DNA from: DASRRB01 sp036732755
Lineage (GTDB): Bacteria > Planctomycetota > B15-G4 > SIAN01
Direction: 5' to 3'
Length of the DNA: 5,523 bases
Assembly: GCA_036732755.1 (NCBI GenBank)
Contig: DAINBU010000202.1
Location: forward strand, 1-5,523
This document shows, one piece after another, positions 4,878-5,523 of this stretch (the first letter of the stretch is position 1; every line of letters begins with the position of its first letter). A program made the translations under genes and the position numbers. The notes under the pieces were generated by a model that saw only the letters and a program-made list of their open reading frames with translations, searched no databases and had not been told where the DNA came from.

Positions 4878-5523
4878 GTGGCCGGCCACAGCCACTGGTC
4901 GAAGATCAAGCGCCAGAAGGGCGCGACCGACGCGAAGAAGGGCAAGGTCTTCTCCAAGCACGCGCGCCTCATCCAGACGGCGGCGCGGCTCGGCGGCGGC
5001 GATCCCGACATGAACGCGCGCCTGCGCCTGGCCATCGACAAGGCCAAGGCCGACGGGATGCCCAAGGACAACGTCGAGCGCGCCGTGAAGAAAGGCTCCG
5101 GCGAGACCGGAGGCGCGGCCTTCGAGGCGGCCGTCTACGAGGGCTACCTCGCGGGCGGCGTGGCGATCCTGGTCGACGCGCTCACCGACAACCGGACGCG
5201 CACCGTGGCGTCGGTGCGCAACGTCCTCGAGCGCCACGGCGGCAACCTCGCCTCGACCGGTGCCGTCCTGTGGGCCTTCGAGCAGCGCGCGCTGTTCCGC
5301 TTCGCCGCCGGGGCGGCGAGCGAGGAGCGGCTGATGGAGGTGGCGCTCGACGCCGGCGCCGAGGACCTCCGCAACATCGGCGACGAGCTCGAGGTGGTCG
5401 CTCCGCCGCAGCAGTTCGCGAACGTCTGCGCCGTCCTTGCCAAGGCGGGTCTCGCGCCCCGGACGGCCGAGATCACCTGGCTCCCCAGATCCATGGTCGA
5501 GGTGAAGGACGTCGAGGTGGGGC
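4878..5523 (+). CDS. YebC/TACO1-family protein, 3' end beyond window
   Basis: This YebC/PmpR/TACO1-family protein is truncated by the window edge after 215 codons; family members are about 240-250 aa, so roughly 30 residues are missing. The N-terminus AGHSHWSKIKRQKG (2-15), then DAKKGKVFSKHARLI (18-32), AARLGGGDPD, NARLRLAIDKAKADGMPKDN, a YEGY segment (near 89-92), DNRTRTVASVRNVL and the HGGNLASTGAV stretch are all family hallmarks. The family was first described as transcriptional regulators; mitochondrial TACO1 is a translational activator, and some bacterial members relieve ribosome stalling at proline-rich stretches. Which applies here is not visible. The start is GTG at 4878, set by the canonical MAGHS N-terminus, behind a G tract (4865-4870) rather than a standard AGGAGG. 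It begins 41 bases after rpsI on the same strand and is likely part of that operon, which favours a translation role. Confidence 0.95.
   Translation, partial: MAGHSHWSKIKRQKGATDAKKGKVFSKHARLIQTAARLGGGDPDMNARLRLAIDKAKADGMPKDNVERAVKKGSGETGGAAFEAAVYEGYLAGGVAILVDALTDNRTRTVASVRNVLERHGGNLASTGAVLWAFEQRALFRFAAGAASEERLMEVALDAGAEDLRNIGDELEVVAPPQQFANVCAVLAKAGLAPRTAEITWLPRSMVEVKDVEVG

Noticed and set aside
1..5523. Mobile elements, CRISPR arrays, tRNAs, defence or toxin-antitoxin modules, or a novel gene system.
   Set aside because: I found no transposase or integrase motifs, spaced direct repeats, tRNA-like folds or nuclease/toxin motifs. Apart from the 89-aa gene, every gene belongs to a known family.

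Overview
The window looks like ordinary chromosomal housekeeping DNA from a very GC-rich bacterium. Wobble positions are almost always G or C, which is why long open frames also appear on non-coding strands. The phylum cannot be fixed from the sequence alone. The S9 start of its conserved core (YFWGTGRRKTAVARVRV) and the L13 tail (HPHAAQNP) remind me of Planctomycetota, with Myxococcota- or Binatota-like lineages as alternatives; this is an impression, not a search result.

Layout: 1-113 holds no gene I can support. 114-2210 on the minus strand is a complete Ski2/HelY-type superfamily 2 helicase with a DSHCT C-terminal domain and a Gly/Arg-rich (RGG-like) insert between its two RecA domains. 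A 254-base spacer (2211-2464) separates it from a divergent run of five plus-strand genes: an unrecognised 89-aa protein with a strong ribosome binding site (2465-2734), a strong hairpin terminator (2747-2792), a single-pass membrane protein resembling FtsQ/DivIB (2850-3776), ribosomal protein L13 (rplM, 3869-4306), ribosomal protein S9 (rpsI, 4354-4836), and a YebC/TACO1-family protein (4878 to the window edge, C-terminus missing).

rplM-rpsI is the near-universal L13-S9 operon, here preceded by a recognisable sigma-70-type promoter (TTGACC, 16 bases, TAGACT). The YebC gene begins 41 bases after rpsI and is probably co-transcribed, which fits the translation roles described for YebC/TACO1 proteins. 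The FtsQ-like gene lies immediately upstream of the L13 promoter with no division or murein genes in view, so it is either an orphan FtsQ paralogue or a relocated ftsQ.

I see no mobile element, CRISPR array, tRNA, rRNA, toxin-antitoxin pair or defence system. The points worth a second look are the RGG insert in the helicase, the orphan cysteine-bearing FtsQ-like protein, the small unknown gene, start-site ambiguities (helicase, S9), and hairpins that may hide ribosome binding sites.
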